A DNA stretch of 32,763 bases from Pseudomonadota bacterium (lineage in GTDB: Bacteria > Desulfobacterota > Desulfobacteria > Desulfobacterales > RPRI01). Made by a program: the position numbers and the translations under genes. Location: NCBI GenBank assembly GCA_018817425.1, contig JAHITX010000026.1, positions 1 through 32,763 on the forward strand. The letters are read 5' to 3'. The notes beneath the pieces were generated by a model that ran no database searches, was not told the origin of the DNA, and saw only the letters and a list, made by a program, of their open reading frames with translations. This document shows positions 6,552 to 14,454 of the stretch, piece after piece (position 1 is the first letter of the stretch; each line of letters starts with the position of its first letter).

Positions 6552-9500
6552 ATGACACATGGCAGCAACCCAGATAAATCGGATAAAGAGGGAGCAATCG
6601 CAGCAATAATCGAGTGGTCAATTAATAATAGAATATTCGTTATTATACTAACTGCTGCTTTGATTATGGGAGGAATATGGGCGATTAAAAATACGGCGGT
6701 AGATGCCATTCCCGACTTAAGCGATGTCCAGGTAATTATTTATACCGATTATTCAGGGCAGGGTCCGCAGATAGTAGAGGATCAGGTAACATATCCGCTT
6801 ACAACCAAAATGTTGTCCGTGCCTTACGCAAAGGATGTCCGGGGATTTTCTTTTTTCGGCTTCTCGATGGTCTATATAATCTTTGAAGATGGTACGGATT
6901 TGTATTGGGCCAGAAGCCGGGTGCTGGAATATTTAAGTTCGATGAGAAGCACTTTGCCGGAAGGAGTTACTCCTCAACTCGGACCGGATGCCACAGGATT
7001 GGGCTGGGTTTATCAGTATGCATTAACATCCAAGACAAAAAGTCTACAGGAACTGCGCTCAATTCAGGATTGGTTTTTGCGTTATGAATTAACATCTTTG
7101 CCGGGAGTTTCGGAAGTTGCAAGTATAGGAGGATTTGTTAAGCAGTACCAGGTTAATGTTGATCCCACAAAACTTGCATCCTATGACATCCCATTAAGCA
7201 AGGTAAGAATGGCAATCCTGGAGAGCAACAGCGATGTTGGCGGCAGGTTGATGGAAATGGGTGAAACCGAGTTTATGGTAAGAGGTCTTGGATACATAAA
7301 AAGTATAGAAGACCTGAAAAGCATTGCCATAGGAAGAAATAAAAACTCCGGTACGCCGGTTTACCTGAAAGATGTAGCCAATATAGATATTGGGCCTGAG
7401 CTTAGAAGAGGCCTTGCCGAGCTTGATGGAGAAGGAGAAGTAGTCGGTGGAATAATAGTTCAGCGTTTTGGTGAAAACGGGTTGGCCGTAATCGAGAGAG
7501 TCAAACAGCGGCTCAAGGAATTGCAAGCCTCGCTTCCTCCCGATGTAAAAATAGTTCCCGTATATGACAGATCAACTCTGATACATAAGGCGGTTAATAA
7601 TCTGGGTCAAAAACTCATGGAAGAGGGCCTGATCGTTGCCTTGGTTATCATTGTTTTCCTGATGCACTTTCGCAGTTCCCTGGTTATCATCTTTACCTTG
7701 CCCACTGCCGTTCTTGCCGCACTGCTTGTAATGCATTTCCAGGGTATTAATGCCAACATCATGTCCTTGGGAGGTATCGCAATTGCGGTCGGTGCCATGG
7801 TGGATGCCGCAATAATCATGGTGGAAAATTCACATTCCCACTTTGTTAAGAATCAGATATTGCCTGAAGAAAAGAAGCTTCCCCACTGGGCGGTAATTCT
7901 CGAATCAGCAAGAGAAGTTGGGCCTTCGATATTTCTTTCACTTTTAGTTATCACGGTTTCTTTTCTTCCCGTATTTACATTGGAGGCACAAGAAGGAAGA
8001 TTGTTTAAGCCCTTGGCCTTCACGAAAACATATTCGATGGCTGCGGCTGCAATACTTTCCATTACCATTATTCCCGTATTAATGGGATTCTTTATCCGTG
8101 GTAAAATGAAAAGTGAAGAAGAAAATCCTATTACAAAACTCATGATGAAAATTTATCATCCTGTCGTTGATTTTGTAATGAAAGCCCGTTGGTTGGTTAT
8201 TGTTATTGCGATAATCATTGTGGGCATTACCTATATACCTTTCTCCAAACTTGGTTCGGAATTCATGCCTCCCTTGTACGAAGGGGATCTTTTATATATG
8301 CCTACTACTCTTCCCGGCATTTCTATTACAAAAGCGCGAGAGATTCTTCAGCAGACAGACAAGCTGATAAAAACATTCCCGGAAGTAAAATCCGTATTCG
8401 GAAAAATCGGCAGGGCCGATACTGCTACCGATCCGGCACCTTTGTCTATGATTGAAACAACGATTCAACTAAAACCTGAGGATCAGTGGCGTGCCGGCAT
8501 GACACGGGAAAAACTCGTTGAAGAATTGGATGCCGTTGTTAAGTTTCCCGGTGTTACCAATGCCTGGACCATGCCCATTAAAACGAGAATTGACATGCTT
8601 TCAACTGGGATTAAAACACCCGTTGGTATTAAAATCGCGGGGCCGGAGCTGGATGTATTGCAGGACATAGGCAAGCGGATTGAGGAAGTAGCGAAAAAGA
8701 TACCCGGTACCCGCTCGGTCTTTGCTGAACGCTCCGTTGGTGGCAATTATGTGGATTTTAGTATTAACAGAGAAGCAATTGCCAGATATGGCCTTACAAT
8801 AGCTGATGTGCAAAGAGTTTTTATGTCTGCCGTTGGCGGAATGAATGTTACAAAAACTGTCGAAGGATTGGAGCGTTACCCGGTTAACTTGCGATACCAG
8901 AGGGATTACCGTGAAAATATCGATGCGCTCAAGAGGGTGCTTGTACCACTTCCTGGTGGGGGTAATATACCTTTGGCAGAATTGGGCGATGTTCAAATCC
9001 GTAAAGGTCCACCCATGATAAAGTCCGAAAACGCCAGACCGAACGCCTGGGTTTATATAGATATTGAAAATATTGACGTGGGAACTTATGTAAAAAAGGC
9101 GCAGAAAATAATCGCTACAGAAGTAAAACTGCCCCAGGGGTATTCTTTAAAATGGAGCGGTCAGTTTGAATATATGGAACGGGCCGGGCAAAGATTAGCT
9201 GTAGTTCTGCCTCTGACATTTTTAATCGTCATTATGCTTTTATATTTCAACACGAAATCTTTTGTTAAAACAGGTATTATCCTTTTGGCGCTGCCCTTCT
9301 CCATGGTTGGAGCCGTATGGTATCTTTATCTTGCCGGATTTCATTTAAGTGTAGCCGTGTGGGTTGGTATTATTGCTCTGTTGGGAGTCGATGCTGAAAC
9401 AGGCGTGGTTATGCTGCTGTATTTAGATATCGCTTATGAGGGCTGGAAGAAGCGGGGTGCTCTTAAATCCTATGCCGATTTAAGAGAATCAATATTTGAA

Positions 9501-9746
9501 GGAGCAGTAAAAAGGATTCGACCCAAAATGATGACCGTGCTTGTGCTTTTCTTCGGTCTTTTGCCTATCCTTATCGGGCACGGTGCGGGTGGCGATGTAA
9601 TGAAACGAATTGCTGCACCGATGGCAGGCGGCATTTTTACAAGCATGATCATGGAACTGACAATTTTCCCCGCCATTTTCTATGCTTTAAAAAGAAGAGA
9701 GATGAGAAAACAGAATATGTTGATAGAAAACAATCAACAGGCGTAA
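6552..9746 (+). CDS. cusA: CusA-type RND inner-membrane copper/silver efflux pump
   Basis: The proton-driven pump of the tripartite system is 1064 residues, the normal length for the heavy-metal-efflux RND family. It opens with a cytoplasmic lead and first membrane helix (RIFVIILTAALIMGG). It keeps the family motifs DLSDVQV, the large periplasmic domains and twelve membrane helices, including the proton-relay helix GAMVDAAIIMVEN with Asp418. The three methionines that bind Cu(I)/Ag(I) in E. coli CusA (573, 623, 672) have clear counterparts at 583 (LLYMPTTLPGIS), 633 (PLSMIETT) and 682 (RIDMLSTGI). Each is offset by exactly ten, so a monovalent Cu/Ag substrate is much more likely than Zn/Co/Ni. 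The start follows GGAGA seven bases upstream. Confidence 0.95.
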   Translation: MTHGSNPDKSDKEGAIAAIIEWSINNRIFVIILTAALIMGGIWAIKNTAVDAIPDLSDVQVIIYTDYSGQGPQIVEDQVTYPLTTKMLSVPYAKDVRGFSFFGFSMVYIIFEDGTDLYWARSRVLEYLSSMRSTLPEGVTPQLGPDATGLGWVYQYALTSKTKSLQELRSIQDWFLRYELTSLPGVSEVASIGGFVKQYQVNVDPTKLASYDIPLSKVRMAILESNSDVGGRLMEMGETEFMVRGLGYIKSIEDLKSIAIGRNKNSGTPVYLKDVANIDIGPELRRGLAELDGEGEVVGGIIVQRFGENGLAVIERVKQRLKELQASLPPDVKIVPVYDRSTLIHKAVNNLGQKLMEEGLIVALVIIVFLMHFRSSLVIIFTLPTAVLAALLVMHFQGINANIMSLGGIAIAVGAMVDAAIIMVENSHSHFVKNQILPEEKKLPHWAVILESAREVGPSIFLSLLVITVSFLPVFTLEAQEGRLFKPLAFTKTYSMAAAAILSITIIPVLMGFFIRGKMKSEEENPITKLMMKIYHPVVDFVMKARWLVIVIAIIIVGITYIPFSKLGSEFMPPLYEGDLLYMPTTLPGISITKAREILQQTDKLIKTFPEVKSVFGKIGRADTATDPAPLSMIETTIQLKPEDQWRAGMTREKLVEELDAVVKFPGVTNAWTMPIKTRIDMLSTGIKTPVGIKIAGPELDVLQDIGKRIEEVAKKIPGTRSVFAERSVGGNYVDFSINREAIARYGLTIADVQRVFMSAVGGMNVTKTVEGLERYPVNLRYQRDYRENIDALKRVLVPLPGGGNIPLAELGDVQIRKGPPMIKSENARPNAWVYIDIENIDVGTYVKKAQKIIATEVKLPQGYSLKWSGQFEYMERAGQRLAVVLPLTFLIVIMLLYFNTKSFVKTGIILLALPFSMVGAVWYLYLAGFHLSVAVWVGIIALLGVDAETGVVMLLYLDIAYEGWKKRGALKSYADLRESIFEGAVKRIRPKMMTVLVLFFGLLPILIGHGAGGDVMKRIAAPMAGGIFTSMIMELTIFPAIFYALKRREMRKQNMLIENNQQA

Positions 9747-9813
9747 ACTAAAAGTTATAGCGATGTGTCTAAAGGCAAAAAAGATAGTATAGATAGAAAG
9801 GGAGAGTGAAGAT

Positions 9814-10434
9814 ATGAAAGCCAAAATACAAACCTTGATAATAATATCGTTACTATTAATCATAGCACCATCAGGGATAGCACAAACCGGAGCCGAACCA
9901 CATAACAGGTGCGTGGCAGGAGATCCAAGTGCACCGGTTAAAATTGAAGTTTTTTCATGCTATCAGTGTCCTCCCTGTCGTGATTTTTATCTCGAAACCA
10001 TCCGCCCATTACTGAAAGATTATGCCGATAATAACAAAGCCTGTGTTGTTTTTTATGAATTTCCTCTAAAGATGCATGACTATGCCCGTGAGGCAGCCAG
10101 ATATGGAGAAGCAGCCCGCCGTTTAGGACAGGATCAATGGCAACGGGTAAGTGAAGTACTTTATCAGCATCTTGACGAATGGAAGTCTGACAGAAAAAAA
10201 ATCGAAACCTTTGTCGCAGGCGTGCTTTCTATTGATGAAATGGCAAGGGTTAAGGAGTTGATAAAGGACCCATCCATAGATAAAACCATTGATGATGATA
10301 TCGCAGAAGGGCATAGCCGCCACATCAAAGGAACTCCGACTTATTATATTTATGCCAAAGGGAAAAGGAAGAAAATATTTGGCAACGTTTCTTATCCGGT
10401 AATGAAAGATTATATAGAGCGGCTACTCAAATGA
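9814..10434 (+). CDS. DsbA-like thioredoxin-fold oxidoreductase (CPPC)
   Basis: The 206-residue periplasmic protein has a signal peptide (residues 1-23, cleavage near GIA-QT) and a DsbA/Thioredoxin_4 fold. Visible motifs are VKIEVFSCYQCPPC with the redox pair Cys52-Cys55 (CPPC), and VVFYEFPLKMHDYAREAAR, characteristic of DsbA-like proteins. A cis-proline loop GTPTYYIYAKGK lies near residue 172. Cys33 and Cys49 are additional. It probably makes, breaks or shuffles disulfides in periplasmic metal-handling proteins. The start is preceded by GGGAGAG. Its stop overlaps the start of the next gene (ATGA), so the two are translationally coupled. CPPC rather than CPHC leaves the direction, oxidase or reductase/isomerase, undecided. 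Confidence 0.85.
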   Translation: MKAKIQTLIIISLLLIIAPSGIAQTGAEPHNRCVAGDPSAPVKIEVFSCYQCPPCRDFYLETIRPLLKDYADNNKACVVFYEFPLKMHDYAREAARYGEAARRLGQDQWQRVSEVLYQHLDEWKSDRKKIETFVAGVLSIDEMARVKELIKDPSIDKTIDDDIAEGHSRHIKGTPTYYIYAKGKRKKIFGNVSYPVMKDYIERLLK

Positions 10435-10850
10435 AGATAAAAATTATTCATATTTTACATTGGGTTTGCAGGCTTTTTCTTGGTTGCATTTTTATCTATG
10501 CAGGCTATACCAAACTGGATAATTCATTACAATTTGCGGTTGCTATAGAAGGCTATAAGTTATTATCACCCAATCTGGTAATTTGGGCTATTAAGATACT
10601 GCCCTGGGTGGAAATCTCTCTGGGTGCAGCATTACTGCTTGGCATTATGATCCGTTATACAGCCGCTCTTATCGGAGGTTTACTTGCGCTTTTCATTGTG
10701 GTTATGTTAGTTACATATCTTCGGGGTATTGAAGCTGATTGCGGCTGCTTTGGAATTGGTGTAAAAATCTCCCCATTTACCCTGGTCAGAGACTCTTTTT
10801 TCATACTGCCGGCACTATATTTATACTTTAAGCCACGGATCAAAAAATAA
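10431..10850 (+). CDS. MauE/DoxX-like redox membrane protein
   Basis: This 139-residue integral membrane protein has four predicted helices (about 7-25, 50-71, 76-96, 118-134) and the family signature FIYAGYTKLDN after helix 1. The motif DCGCFG (residues 103-108), with Cys104 and Cys106, follows helix 3, as in MauE-type proteins that work with thioredoxin-fold partners. MauE is needed for disulfide formation in methylamine dehydrogenase. Here the overlap with the CPPC thioredoxin gene strongly suggests the pair forms an electron relay across the membrane for periplasmic thiols. It would act at the membrane next to the Cus pump. The family call is good; the specific partner role is inferred. 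Confidence 0.8.
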   Translation: MKIKIIHILHWVCRLFLGCIFIYAGYTKLDNSLQFAVAIEGYKLLSPNLVIWAIKILPWVEISLGAALLLGIMIRYTAALIGGLLALFIVVMLVTYLRGIEADCGCFGIGVKISPFTLVRDSFFILPALYLYFKPRIKK

Positions 10851-10990
10851 AGAAAATTTACAAGTTGTTTTGATTACAGAACTAAAAACCTTTCCTGCTG
10901 CGGTTTATCCATAAAATGTGGGAGATGAAAAATGATAATATTCTGATAGAAAACTATCGTTAAAATCAAATTTAACAAAAGGAGAAAATT

Positions 10991-11287
10991 ATGGCGCTTA
11001 AGAATGGTAGAACAATCTCTATAATCATTGTTTTTGCATTATTTTTTGCAGCTTTTTCATGTGCACAGGAACCGGCAAAGGAGCAAAATTCCATTATTCG
11101 CGAAGGAGTGATCGATTTAAAGGCAATCGACGAAAACAAGGACGGAAATGTTTTTCAGGATCAGATGGATTGGAATGTGATTTCCGACAAGCCGGGCAAG
11201 TGTCCTCTTTGTGGAATGACTTTAAAAGAGGTACCCCTTGAAAAAGCAAAGGAGAATCTTATAAATAACGATTTGAAGGTAAAATGA
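10991..11287 (+). CDS. Stand-alone EF-hand-like + HMBD protein, paralogue of the CusB C-terminus
   Basis: The 98-residue product has an export signal ending AAFSCAQEP, a borderline lipobox with Cys26. Its domain is strikingly similar to the last 67 residues of the adaptor at 4840: IREGVIDLKAIDENKDGN, then MDWNVISDKPGKCPLCGMTL. DENKDGNVFQD resembles an EF-hand/dockerin calcium loop, although the twelfth position is Gln rather than Glu. CPLCGM is the heavy-metal-binding motif. The product is probably a membrane-anchored periplasmic copper/silver chaperone that could pass metal to the adaptor. AAAAGGAG lies eight bases before the ATG. A gap of 140 bp from the previous gene suggests separate or weakly coupled transcription. 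Confidence 0.75.
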   Translation: MALKNGRTISIIIVFALFFAAFSCAQEPAKEQNSIIREGVIDLKAIDENKDGNVFQDQMDWNVISDKPGKCPLCGMTLKEVPLEKAKENLINNDLKVK

Positions 11288-11296
11288 TAATCGGAT

Positions 11297-11367
11297 GAGC
11301 CAGTTTCAACTCAATGGTGGCTATGGAGAAAGTCCGCCCCGGGTTCCCGGTTGAGTGTGAAACTGGC
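11297..11367. repeat. Inverted repeat after the metal island
   Basis: GCCAGTTTCAACTCAA at 11299-11314 pairs with TTGAGTGTGAAACTGGC at 11351-11367, with a one-base bulge, around a 36-base loop. The 13-mer GAGCCAGTTTCAA at 11297 also occurs, inverted, at 18,701-18,713 as the outer end of the large palindrome. The two may therefore be relatives of one dispersed element. No T run follows, so it is not a standard terminator. It sits at the convergent junction of the plus-strand metal genes and the minus-strand cluster. Confidence 0.5.
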
Positions 11368-11378
11368 AGGTTCGAATA

Positions 11379-11633
11379 CTATGTGGTAGCTGATTTATGT
11401 AGTCTTTCAGCAAGCCAAATCTTAATAATCGATTGCCGAGGGACACCAAGGCGTTTAGCTTCTCTATCTAGCGACTGAATCATCCAGATAGGAAAATCGA
11501 CATTAACCCTTTTTTGTTCCTGGTTCAGCCGTCTTGCCTTTGAGAGGTCTATATGCTCTAAAATATTTTCCCCTTCAATTGCCTTAAATACTATTTCAGC
11601 TAACACTGAAGCCGGCATTCCTGATTTCATCAT
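11379..11633 (-). CDS. CopG-type (RHH) antitoxin C-terminus fused to an SDR tail; probable gene remnant
   Basis: Residues from about 28 to 80 (DLSKARRLNQEQKRVNVDFP, then a helix ending RLGVPRQSIIKIWLAERL) are typical of CopG/ribbon-helix-helix antitoxins paired with RelE- or BrnT-like toxins. The first 25 residues (SGMPASVLAEIVFKAIEGEN) instead look like the C-terminal helix of an SDR. They continue in frame from the SDR fragment directly upstream, separated by a single TAA. No toxin gene is adjacent. The product is thus a hybrid made by deletion between two unrelated genes. It has no clear ribosome site of its own, and function is doubtful. Confidence 0.5.
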   Translation of the reverse strand: MMKSGMPASVLAEIVFKAIEGENILEHIDLSKARRLNQEQKRVNVDFPIWMIQSLDREAKRLGVPRQSIIKIWLAERLHKSATT

Positions 11634-12071
11634 TTATCGGAAAGCTTGTTCCATATCATCAGGTCCAGGGTTTTGAGCAACTCCATACGGATAATTCAAA
11701 TATTTATTAGGCCGATTATGTTCTGCATCCGTGATGTTAGTATTAACAACCCCAGGACATATTACGGAGACCATTATATTTGCCCCTCTCATTTCTAAAT
11801 CATGAAGAAGTTGTTCAGAAAGCGCAACTATACCGTGTTTGGTAAGTTGATAAAGTGCTGATGGATGGTAAGTAGCAAGCCCTGCTATTGATGAGGTATT
11901 TACAATATGGCAAGGTGTCCCCTGCCGAAGCATAATGGGAACAAATTTATGAATGCAATGAATTACCCCCAACAAATTAACGCCAATAACCCAATTGCAA
12001 TCGTTGATTGAGCTTTCCCAAATGGAAGATCCGGTTGCCACACCTGCATTGTTGAACAATAAATCAAATCT
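11634..12071 (-). pseudogene. Short-chain dehydrogenase fragment (middle of the gene only)
   Basis: The frame reads RFDLLFNNAG, then a catalytic region with NTSSIAGLATYHPSALYQLTKHG. It carries the SDR triad pieces Ser (TSS), Tyr (LYQLTK) and Lys, followed by VICPGVVNT. The N-terminal Rossmann glycine motif is missing: upstream the frame hits TAA at once, and the neighbouring ORF is in another frame. Downstream the frame stops at TAA 11,634-11,636 but then continues with SDR-like sequence into the antitoxin remnant. It is therefore damaged at both ends, and there is no start codon with a ribosome site. Confidence 0.65.
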
Positions 12072-12385
12072 TTAATCAACGAAAAAGTATAGCCTTCAGG
12101 ATTATCCTTTATTTTCATTTTCACAAACGATTCTAAGCTTTCCATTTTTGGTATTTTTACTTCAACAGAATCAAAGTGCTCCGATATAGGATATTTGCCA
12201 TATGCATTAACTGCGGCAATAAACGCATGCACATGTTCAGGGGGGGTATCAGCCTTTATATTGTTTGAAAAAAGAATGAATTTCCCGCCGGAAGCCCCTG
12301 CCAGCATTACATTTTGTGCTTCGGGAAACTGAGTCTTGAGGTCTCTTATATATGGAATCATGAGGTTGTCATACCAATAACTCAT
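11963..12385 (-). CDS. Unidentified protein N-terminus running out of frame into the SDR fragment
   Basis: The 140-codon frame starts with ATG at 12,385 behind AGAGG six bases upstream, so it once had a genuine start. Its first about 105 residues (YDNLMIPYIRDLKTQFPE, VHAFIAAVNAYGKYPIS) read as a soluble alpha/beta protein that I do not recognise. From about residue 106 the frame overlaps the SDR fragment in a different frame and becomes meaningless, ending ALICWG. This indicates a deletion that joined the 5' part of one gene to the middle of another. The final product is probably non-functional. Confidence 0.45.
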   Translation of the reverse strand: MSYWYDNLMIPYIRDLKTQFPEAQNVMLAGASGGKFILFSNNIKADTPPEHVHAFIAAVNAYGKYPISEHFDSVEVKIPKMESLESFVKMKIKDNPEGYTFSLIKDLIYCSTMQVWQPDLPFGKAQSTIAIGLLALICWG

Positions 12386-12427
12386 AAGAGACCTCTTTGA
12401 GTTGGGTATTATTAAGGATATGGCAAA

Positions 12428-14374
12428 TTATATTATTCTTCCGATATTATATCCTTCATATATTGCGTCAATTGCCTTACGGGGTGCCGCACAATCTCCC
12501 ACCGCATATAACTCTTTTACTTTATCTTTCAAAGCATAATAAAGTTGATTATCGGCCCGGTTGCCCATGACCGAAACCACAGTATCTACATTTTCTATTT
12601 TTCTTTCAGCTTGCGTATAAACATTAAATACGGATACCGTATTTCCCGAAACTGCCTTTATAGATGTGCTGGGGCTGAAAACCACCCCTTTATTAAGTAC
12701 TCTTCGTTGGTATGCGCCCAAATCCGGACTGCTCATAAGTCCCATACCAATAAAAAGCAAAGGTGATATAGCTTCTACTTGCTTGCCCATATCTGTTAAA
12801 TGCTCAATAACGCTCAGAAATTTCCAGTGAGCCTCCCCACCGTCAAGTACTACCACTTTATTCCCGATTTCAGCTTTTCCGGAAATAGCATCCCGTTCAT
12901 TGATTACATTAGCCTGTTCCATGCCAGGCAGCGGTGGTATAACAGGCTGAGAACCGGTAGCAACCACAACTGCATGCGGCTGTTCACGTTCAATTATCTC
13001 CGGTGTTACTTCCACACCTGTATGAATCTTTACTCCCAATATCTCCATCTGTTTTGCCAGGTATCTTGTAATACCGACGAATTCCGACCTTCCGGAAGCT
13101 TTCATTGCAATGCTGACCTGTCCTCCCAATTCTTCCTCTTTTTCATACAGGATCACTTCATGGCCTCTAAACCTGGCTACCCTGGCCGCCTCCATCCCGG
13201 CAGGTCCACCGCCTACTACCAAGACTTTCTTCTTGGGCGATGCCGGTGCCAAGGTGCCGATTTCTTTTTCAAGTCCTACTACAGGATTCTGCAAACAAGA
13301 CATGGGCTTGCCCTCAAATAATCTGCCCAGGCACCCCTGATTACATGCTATGCAGTAACGAATCTCTTCTATTCTTTTCTCCCTGGCTTTGTTGGGCCAT
13401 TCCGGATCAGCAATAAGGCCCCTTGTCATACCCACCATATCACCATGTCCATCAGCTAAAATTTTTTCGGCCTGTATCGGGTCATTGATCCTGAATGTGT
13501 TGATCACAGGCAGAGAGACCGCCTCCTTAAATTCAGCCGCGTAGGCGCTGTGAAACCCTAATGGAACCTGCATTCCGCAGCCCACTGTCGTTTGAATTAT
13601 ATAGGGGGGGTGTCCGATATGAATATAATCTATCTTCCCTGTAGCTTCCAGCAACTGAGCAATCTCTTTCCAATCATTTAAAGTAAGCCCGCCCGGGACC
13701 AAATCATCAGCAGGAATCCTTATACCAACAACAAAATCACTTCCAACGGCTTTGCGTATTGCATCAATAACTTCCATTGTCATACGCATCCGGTTCTCCA
13801 GATTGCCCCCATAATCATCCGTACGCTTATTAAAATATGGAGACATAAATTCATTAAGCAGATAACCATTGGTGCCATGAATTTCCACACCGTCCATGCC
13901 GCCTTTTTTTGAGTGGAGTGCCGATAAAGCAAAGGCCTGAACAAGACTTTTGATATCTGCTGTTTCCATTTCCTTGGGTGTCTCACGCATTACCGGGCAG
14001 GGAATTGCCGATGGAGCCAGAAGCGGCTGTCGACTATGCCCGCTTTCCATTTGCCTGCCGCAATGACTAAGCTGCATTATAATCTTCGTACCATAAGGGT
14101 GCACCGAGTCAGAAAGACGCTTCAACATCGGTACTGACCTTTCTTCAAATATTTCCTGGATATTCAGCATTCCCTTGGTACTGGGCGCTATAGTCATGCC
14201 CCCGGCAATAATTAGCCCCACACCGCCTTTAGCACGGAGTTTCATATATTCTACATATCTGTCATCTAGTATACTATCCTTTGCAAAGGAAGTCCCATGA
14301 GGTGCAAAACTTATCCGATTGTTAACTGTTATTGATCCTATTTTGATCGGCATAAACAAATACGTATATTCCAT
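12428..14374 (-). CDS. Old Yellow Enzyme / 2,4-dienoyl-CoA reductase-like iron-sulfur flavoprotein
   Basis: The 648-residue protein has the full three-domain layout of the FadH / trimethylamine-dehydrogenase family. An FMN-binding TIM barrel (about 1-335) contains HGTNGYLLNEFMSP. A [4Fe-4S] site has the pattern CX2CX3CX11C (Cys341, 344, 348, 360). A C-terminal dinucleotide-binding half follows with VLVVGGGPAGMEAA (385-397), an FAD/NAD fold and the closing GDCAAPRKAIDAIYEG. Such enzymes reduce activated C=C bonds with NAD(P)H through FAD, FeS and FMN. In this cluster it is a candidate for saturating, or in reverse desaturating, an enone or dienoyl intermediate; the substrate is unknown. GAGGAG lies about ten bases before the ATG. 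It is the last intact gene of the cluster, 80 bp after the FAD oxidoreductase. Confidence 0.92.
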   Translation of the reverse strand: MEYTYLFMPIKIGSITVNNRISFAPHGTSFAKDSILDDRYVEYMKLRAKGGVGLIIAGGMTIAPSTKGMLNIQEIFEERSVPMLKRLSDSVHPYGTKIIMQLSHCGRQMESGHSRQPLLAPSAIPCPVMRETPKEMETADIKSLVQAFALSALHSKKGGMDGVEIHGTNGYLLNEFMSPYFNKRTDDYGGNLENRMRMTMEVIDAIRKAVGSDFVVGIRIPADDLVPGGLTLNDWKEIAQLLEATGKIDYIHIGHPPYIIQTTVGCGMQVPLGFHSAYAAEFKEAVSLPVINTFRINDPIQAEKILADGHGDMVGMTRGLIADPEWPNKAREKRIEEIRYCIACNQGCLGRLFEGKPMSCLQNPVVGLEKEIGTLAPASPKKKVLVVGGGPAGMEAARVARFRGHEVILYEKEEELGGQVSIAMKASGRSEFVGITRYLAKQMEILGVKIHTGVEVTPEIIEREQPHAVVVATGSQPVIPPLPGMEQANVINERDAISGKAEIGNKVVVLDGGEAHWKFLSVIEHLTDMGKQVEAISPLLFIGMGLMSSPDLGAYQRRVLNKGVVFSPSTSIKAVSGNTVSVFNVYTQAERKIENVDTVVSVMGNRADNQLYYALKDKVKELYAVGDCAAPRKAIDAIYEGYNIGRII

Positions 14375-14454
14375 CTTTGTTGTCTCCTCAAAATGATAGT
14401 ATTAAATATATTTTTTGTAACTATTATAAAAACACCATTTTCACACTGTAATAT

